Shown: one piece after another, positions 57,382 to 62,031 of the stretch
How positions within the stretch are numbered: the stretch's first letter is position 1
Layout: each line of letters begins with the position of its first letter
Source: Phenylobacterium sp.
Lineage (GTDB): Bacteria; Pseudomonadota; Alphaproteobacteria; Caulobacterales; Caulobacteraceae
Direction of reading: 5' to 3'
Assembly (NCBI RefSeq): GCF_030646615.1
Contig: NZ_JAUSLG010000092.1
Coordinates: 1-62,031 of the forward strand
DNA length: 62,031 nt
The notes under the pieces: model-generated
Told to the model about the DNA's origin: nothing
Database searches by the model: none
Seen by the model: only the letters and a program-made list of their open reading frames with translations
Made by a program: the position numbers and the translations under genes

Positions 57382-58068
57382 ATGAGCCAGGCTGAGTTCG
57401 CGGTCAACTTCTTCGTGGCGTTGTTCGCCCTGATCGATCCGATCGGGAATGTCCCCCTGTTCGGCGCCGCGACCCAGGGCAGCAAGGGGCGCGATGCGCG
57501 GCTGGTGGCCGTCTATATCGCCCTGTTCATCCTGGGCTTCCTGACCTTCTTCTACTTTTCGGGCCTGGCCCTGCTGGCCTTCTTCGGCATCTCCCTGCCG
57601 GCCTTCCGGATCGCCGGCGGCATCATCCTGTTCCTGCTGGGCCTGGAGATGGCCCGGGACGACTTCACCGCCACCTTCGCGGCCATGGCCGAGGGCGACG
57701 AAAACCCGAAGGGGCGGGCGGGCCGCAAGTTCGAGCGGCTGATCGTGCCCTTCGCCATGCCCCTGCTGATCGGGCCCGGCGCCATCTCTTCGGTGGTCAT
57801 CTATGCCAGCGAGGCCAAGGCCTTCGGCCTGGCGGGCGCGGCCATTGGCGTGGGCGTGATCGGCGCCATCGCCCTGGTGGTCATGCTCTGCTTCTGGGCT
57901 GCGCCGGTGATCAGCAAGATTCTCGGCCGGATCGGCATGACCATCGTCGTGCGGGTTCTGGGGCTGATCCTCTGCGCCATGGCGGTGCAGTTCGTTCTGG
58001 TGGGGATCGCCGACGCCACCAGCGGGGTGATCCTCAACGAAGCCGCCAACCCCTATGTCCCCCAGTGA
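57382..58068 (+). CDS. MarC/UPF0056-family membrane protein
   Basis: A 228-residue protein with six hydrophobic segments. The MarC signature is at the start (FFVALFALIDPIGNVPLFGA), with GGIILFLLGLEMA and PFAMPLLIGPGAISSVVIYA later. An internal loop has GRAGRKFERL. Family members are inner-membrane proteins of unknown transport function. ATG 57382 has GGGAGCGAGG upstream, and the leader carries two hairpin repeats. Confidence 0.9.
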   Translation: MSQAEFAVNFFVALFALIDPIGNVPLFGAATQGSKGRDARLVAVYIALFILGFLTFFYFSGLALLAFFGISLPAFRIAGGIILFLLGLEMARDDFTATFAAMAEGDENPKGRAGRKFERLIVPFAMPLLIGPGAISSVVIYASEAKAFGLAGAAIGVGVIGAIALVVMLCFWAAPVISKILGRIGMTIVVRVLGLILCAMAVQFVLVGIADATSGVILNEAANPYVPQ

Positions 58069-58082
58069 CAGACGCCGTCGTC

Positions 58083-58877
58083 TCAGGGCTTGCGGAACCG
58101 CCAGCCCTGGGCGGCGGTGATGGCCATCACCCAAGGGTCAGGCAGCAGCCAGGCCAGGCCCGCCAGGGCCTTGTTCACCGCGCCAGGCACACAGACCGGC
58201 CGATGGGCGTCGGCCGCCGCCAGGCCCGCGGCGACCACGGTCTCGGCGTCCATCCAGAGCCAGGCCGGCGTGGCCTTGTTCAAGGGCTCGCGCATGCCGT
58301 TGACGTCGTGAAACTCCGACCAGGTCAGGCCGGGACACAGGGCGCTCACATGGACGCCGCTGTCGGCGCATTCCTGGTGAAGGCTCTGGGAGAAGCCGAT
58401 CAGAAAGCTCTTCACCGCCCCATAGAGGCCGACGCCGCCCGGCGTCAGCCCCGCGACCGAGGCGACATTGATGATGCGGCCATAGCCGCGGGCGCGCATG
58501 CCGGGCAGGAACCGATGGGCCAGATCGCACGGCGCGGTCAGCATCACCTGCAGCATCGCCGCCTGATCATTCCAGGCATTGTCGCCAAAGCCTCCGGGCA
58601 GGCCATAGCCGGCATTGTTCACCTGGATATCCACCGACCGACCCTGGGCGGCCAGGGCGGTTTCCAGGGCCGCCGGCGTCTCCGGATCGGCCAGGTCGGC
58701 GGCGAGGATCAGCACCTCGACTCCATGACGATGGCGCAGCTCGACCGCCAGGGCCTCCAGGCGCTCGGCGCGGCGGGCGGTGAGGACGAGGTCGTGGCCC
58801 CGGGCGGCCAGGGCTCGGGCGAAGGCGGCGCCGATGCCGGCGGACGCCCCGGTCACCAGGGCCAGACGACGGTCCAT
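58083..58877 (-). CDS. SDR family oxidoreductase (DltE-like)
   Basis: A 264-residue SDR. Cofactor motif VTGASAGIGAAFARALAARG, VNNAGYG, NVASVAGLTPGG and YGAVKSF (YxxxK). The ending (PWVMAITAAQGWRFRKP) is common in uncharacterised proteobacterial SDRs. ATG 58877 has AGGAG 7 bases upstream. Convergent with the MarC-like gene, divergent from kup. Substrate unknown. Confidence 0.88.
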   Translation of the reverse strand: MDRRLALVTGASAGIGAAFARALAARGHDLVLTARRAERLEALAVELRHRHGVEVLILAADLADPETPAALETALAAQGRSVDIQVNNAGYGLPGGFGDNAWNDQAAMLQVMLTAPCDLAHRFLPGMRARGYGRIINVASVAGLTPGGVGLYGAVKSFLIGFSQSLHQECADSGVHVSALCPGLTWSEFHDVNGMREPLNKATPAWLWMDAETVVAAGLAAADAHRPVCVPGAVNKALAGLAWLLPDPWVMAITAAQGWRFRKP

Positions 58878-59098
58878 TTGCGCTCCTGCGATGATGGAAG
58901 GCCGCTTCGCGGCCGAAGCTGGTCCGCGCCGAAGGTGGACAAGGACGGCCTCGGCGGCAAGCCGCCTGACTTGGCGCATGAGTCGCCCGCGATTGAACCC
59001 CGCGCGGAATGGGTGTATCGCGCCCGCCGCATCGTCGGGGCGCAGACGTCCTGTCTGGGATTACGAGACACCGTCCCCACGGTCTCCGGAGAGTCTGG
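58878..59098. other. Divergent promoter region, SDR and kup
   Basis: A 221-base gap. It contains a small perfect hairpin GGCCGC-TTC-GCGGCC at about 58901-58915 and, close to kup, an imperfect dyad GAGACACCGT/ACGGTCTC at about 59065-59086 that may affect the kup leader. No recognised riboswitch and no gene. Confidence 0.35.
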
Positions 59099-61015
59099 AT
59101 GAGTGAGCCGACCCCATCGGCTACCGAGGCGCATGCTGATGCGTCTCACCCCAAGGCGGACGGCTTCTGGGCGCTCGCCCTCGGCTCCGTCGGCGTCGTG
59201 TTCGGCGATATCGGCACCAGCCCGCTCTACGCCATGCGCGAGGCCCTGGCCCACTCCCGAAGCGGTGGGACCGACGAGCTGGCGGTGTTCGGGGTGGTCT
59301 CCCTGGTCACCTGGGCGCTGATCCTGATCGTCACCCTGAAGTATGTGGTCTTCCTGCTGCAGGCCGACAACAAGGGCGAGGGGGGCACGCTCGCCCTCAT
59401 GGCCCTGGCCCGTCGCGCCCTGGGTCGTCGCTCCGGCGCGGTTTTCTTCCTGGGTATGGTGGGCGCGGCCCTGTTCTATTCCGACGGCATCATCACGCCG
59501 GCCCTGTCGGTGCTCAGCGCCGTGGAGGGCCTGAAGGTGGCGCCTGGCCTGGGCACGGCGCTGGCCCCCTTCGTCCTGCCGATCTCGGCCGGCATCCTGA
59601 TCGCACTGTTCATGGTGCAGTCCCGCGGCACGGCCAGTGTGGCGCGCTTCTTCGGACCGATTACCGCCCTCTGGTTCGTGACCCTGGCGGGTCTGGGAAT
59701 TCTGCACATCTTCGACGCGCCGCGGATCCTGATGGGCCTGTCGCCCCACTACGGAATCCTGTTTCTGCTCGACAATGGCTTCCTGGGTTTCGTCATCCTG
59801 GGCAGCGTCTTCCTGGCCGTCACCGGCGCCGAGGCGCTCTATGCCGACATGGGCCATTTCGGGAAGGGGCCGATCCGCGCGGCCTGGGTGATCCTGGTCC
59901 TGCCGGCCCTGTTGCTGAACTATCTCGGCCAGGGCGCCCTGGTGCTCGACAATCCCGAGGCCCGCCTGAATCCTTTCTTCGAGATGATCCCTGAATTCGC
60001 CTTCTGGCCGATCCTGATCCTGGCCACGGCGGCCACGGTCATCGCCAGTCAGGCGGTGATCACCGGCGCCTTCTCGGTGACGCAGCAGGCGGTGCAGCTG
60101 GGCCTGCTGCCGCGGATCGACATCCGACGGACCAGCGAGACCCTGGCCGGCCAGATCTATGTGCCACAGGTCAACATGCTGCTGCTGGTCGGCGTGCTGG
60201 CCCTGCTGGCCATGTTCCAGACCTCATCCAACCTGGCGGCGGCCTATGGGATCGCGGTCACCGGCTCCATGCTGGTCGACAGCATGCTGTTCTTCGTGAT
60301 CATCGGCGCCCTGTGGAAGCGGCCCTGGTGGCAGGCGGCCCTGGCCGCCGGCGCCTTCGGCCTCATCGATCTGGTCTTCGTCTCGTCGAACCTGCTGAAG
60401 ATTCCCCAGGGCGCCTGGTTCCCCCTGGTCATGGGGGGCGTCCTGGTGCTGGTCATGTGGACCTGGACCCGGGGCGCGCAGATCCTCACCGACAAGACCC
60501 GTCGTGACAGTATCCAGCTGACCGAGCTGACCGAGATCCTCAAGGCCCGCGCCCCGCACCGGGCGCCGGGCACGGCCATCTTCCTGACCTCGGACCCGGA
60601 CGTCGCGCCGGTGGCCCTGATGCATAATCTCAAGCACAACAAGGTGCTGCACGAGAAGAATGTCATCCTGACCGTGCGCACCACCGAGACCCCGCGGGTC
60701 AAGGACGAGGACCGGATCAAGATCGAGCCGGTCAACGAGGACTTCAAGAAGGTCACGGTGGCCTACGGCTTCATGGAAAGCCCCAACCTGCCCAAGGCGC
60801 TGGGCCTATGCCGCAAGCTCGGCCTGAAGTTCGACATCATGGCCACCAGCTTCTTCCTCGGACGCCGCTCGGTGGTGCCTTCGGCCCAGTCGGGCATGCC
60901 GCTCTGGCAGGACCGTTTGTTCATCTATCTGATGCGCAACGCCGCAAACCCGACGGACTTCTTCAAGATCCCGCCCGGCCGCGTGGTGGAGCTGGGCACC
61001 CAGGTCACGGTCTAG
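59099..61015 (+). CDS. kup: Kup potassium/proton symporter
   Basis: A 638-residue K+ transporter of the KUP/HAK family with twelve membrane helices and a cytoplasmic C-terminal domain. The opening motif is FGDIGTSPLYAMREAL (about residues 38-53), followed by LKYVVFLLQADNKGEGGTLA and SDGIITPALSVLSAVEGLK; the end reads GRVVELGTQVTV. ATG 59099 has GGAGAG 8 bases upstream. It is followed by a small membrane-protein gene. Confidence 0.96.
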   Translation: MSEPTPSATEAHADASHPKADGFWALALGSVGVVFGDIGTSPLYAMREALAHSRSGGTDELAVFGVVSLVTWALILIVTLKYVVFLLQADNKGEGGTLALMALARRALGRRSGAVFFLGMVGAALFYSDGIITPALSVLSAVEGLKVAPGLGTALAPFVLPISAGILIALFMVQSRGTASVARFFGPITALWFVTLAGLGILHIFDAPRILMGLSPHYGILFLLDNGFLGFVILGSVFLAVTGAEALYADMGHFGKGPIRAAWVILVLPALLLNYLGQGALVLDNPEARLNPFFEMIPEFAFWPILILATAATVIASQAVITGAFSVTQQAVQLGLLPRIDIRRTSETLAGQIYVPQVNMLLLVGVLALLAMFQTSSNLAAAYGIAVTGSMLVDSMLFFVIIGALWKRPWWQAALAAGAFGLIDLVFVSSNLLKIPQGAWFPLVMGGVLVLVMWTWTRGAQILTDKTRRDSIQLTELTEILKARAPHRAPGTAIFLTSDPDVAPVALMHNLKHNKVLHEKNVILTVRTTETPRVKDEDRIKIEPVNEDFKKVTVAYGFMESPNLPKALGLCRKLGLKFDIMATSFFLGRRSVVPSAQSGMPLWQDRLFIYLMRNAANPTDFFKIPPGRVVELGTQVTV

Positions 61016-61085
61016 AACCGCTGGCCTGGACTCCGCGGCCCCATCTGGGCCATGGGTCGGGCCACCAAGGCTGCGGGAGAGATCA

Positions 61086-61451
61086 ATGAACTGGCTGGGT
61101 ATTGTCGGCGACGCCCTTTGGATCGTCTCCCTGTCGATCATGGCCAGCGCCTCGCACAAGGCGTGGGCGCGGGTGCCGCCGGAAACCCGCATGCCGCTGC
61201 AGTTCGCCCGGGACGGCCGGGCCGTCATGCGGGTCCCGCGTCACATCGCCCTGCTGCTGATCCCGGGGATCGCCTTCCTGCTCAGCGTGATGCTGCTGTG
61301 GCAGAACCGGCAGACCGCGCCGGGCACGCCCGACGCCCTGGTGCTGTTCGGCGTCCGCGCCACCCTGGCCGGGGTCTTCGCCCTCTATCATCTGCGCTGG
61401 CTGAGCGCCGCCCTGGCCCAGCTGGACCAGGAAGGCGCGCTTAGGTCTTGA
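61086..61451 (+). CDS. Small membrane protein, unknown
   Basis: A 121-residue protein with about three hydrophobic segments (IVGDALWIVSLSIMAS, HIALLLIPGIAFLLSVMLLW, VRATLAGVFALYHLRWLSAA). GGGAGAGA precedes ATG 61086. It lies 70 bases after kup and just before argG. No family is recognised. Confidence 0.75.
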   Translation: MNWLGIVGDALWIVSLSIMASASHKAWARVPPETRMPLQFARDGRAVMRVPRHIALLLIPGIAFLLSVMLLWQNRQTAPGTPDALVLFGVRATLAGVFALYHLRWLSAALAQLDQEGALRS

Positions 61452-61522
61452 ACGGGCGGCCCATTCGCCCTTAAAGCCGCGCCTGTTGCCTCCATCCTCC
61501 GATCCTCGAAAGACCTCGCCCC

Positions 61523-62031
61523 ATGGCCGCCGACAAGCCGATCAAGAAAGTCGTCCTCGCCTATTCCGGCGGCCTCGACACCTCGATCATCCTGAAGTGG
61601 CTGCAGACCGAATACGGCGCCGAGGTGGTCACCTTCACCGCCGACCTCGGCCAGGGGGAAGAGATCGAGCCGGCGCGGGCCAAGGCCCTGGCCGCCGGCG
61701 TGAAGCCCGAGAACATCTTCATCGAGGATGTGCGCGAAGAGTTCGTCCGGGACTTCGTCTTCCCGATGTTCCGGGCCAACACCGTCTATGAGGGCCAGTA
61801 CCTGCTCGGCACCTCCATCGCCCGCCCGCTGATCGCCAAGAAGCAGATCGAGATCGCCCGCCAGGTCGGGGCCGACGCCGTCTGTCACGGGGCCACCGGC
61901 AAGGGCAACGACCAGGTCCGCTTCGAGCTCGGCTACTACGCCCTGGAGCCCGACATCCACGTCATCGCCCCCTGGCGCGAGTGGGAATACCGCAGCCGCG
62001 AGGCGCTGATCGAATTCGCCGAGAAGCACCA
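61523..62031 (+). CDS. argG: Argininosuccinate synthase (3' end cut by the window)
   Basis: The first 169 residues of argininosuccinate synthase, which condenses citrulline and aspartate with ATP in arginine synthesis. The PP-loop motif [16 protein letters not shown] is at residues 13-28, followed by [40 protein letters not shown] and [20 protein letters not shown]. The window ends within the gene, at EFAEKH. ATG 61523 is the only sensible start. Confidence 0.96.
   Translation, partial: MAADKPIKKVVLAYSGGLDTSIILKWLQTEYGAEVVTFTADLGQGEEIEPARAKALAAGVKPENIFIEDVREEFVRDFVFPMFRANTVYEGQYLLGTSIARPLIAKKQIEIARQVGADAVCHGATGKGNDQVRFELGYYALEPDIHVIAPWREWEYRSREALIEFAEKH

Overview
The window is a gene-dense, very GC-rich (G/C-dominated third codon positions) stretch of a chromosome, almost certainly from an alphaproteobacterium of the Caulobacteraceae (Caulobacter/Phenylobacterium-like). 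Indications are the hrcA-grpE order beside rph, dnaN/recF/gyrB in one neighbourhood, a soluble hybrid kinase resembling Caulobacter ShkA, a 1,600-residue NAD-glutamate dehydrogenase (GdhZ type), frequent GTG/TTG starts, 1-4 nt gene overlaps, and intergenic hairpin repeats. No phage, transposon, CRISPR, tRNA or rRNA was found. Species assignment is inference.

Layout. 1-720: end of a Gln/Tyr-rich protein and a 36-residue membrane peptide. 717-12575: amidase; recF-gyrB; a B12-riboswitch-controlled metE lying between recF and dnaN; dnaN; grpE and hrcA; divergent rph. 12576-14150: a small accessory island with a REP-like palindromic element, two tiny proteins, a YozG-type regulator, a frameshifted DUF2975 membrane gene and several operator-like dyads. 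14266-20911: housekeeping genes rdgB-hemW-rsmI-yraN-sirB1-like, gshB and the YifB/ComM ATPase. 20866-23175: small membrane/helical proteins, a LuxR-type regulator with a nested gene, and an XRE regulator. 23225-32350: ShkA-like kinase, AmpG-like permease, serine-protease-like protein, DUF350, rlmN, quinone reductase, SDR and EamA permease.

32350-39205 is the most interesting block. A four-gene, nearly gapless operon encodes a TonB-dependent receptor, a 1,316-residue CobN-family chelatase-like protein with a signal peptide and C-terminal membrane anchor (so apparently periplasmic), an ExbB/TolQ-like protein and a DUF2149 protein with an ExbD-like membrane Asp. It is preceded by a sequence resembling a Zur box and by no B12 riboswitch. 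I read it as a zinc-starvation-controlled system that imports a metal-tetrapyrrole or other chelate and processes it in the periplasm; that function is inference.

39256-62031: DUF1232, SDR, PAS hybrid kinase, HerA-like ATPase, gdhZ with a terminator-like leader hairpin, purH, heparinase-II/III-like protein with rpe and rsmB, an SDHAF4-like small protein, a secreted Gly/Tyr/His-rich protein resembling the one at the left edge, pyrF, a MarC-like protein, SDR, kup, a small membrane protein and the start of argG.
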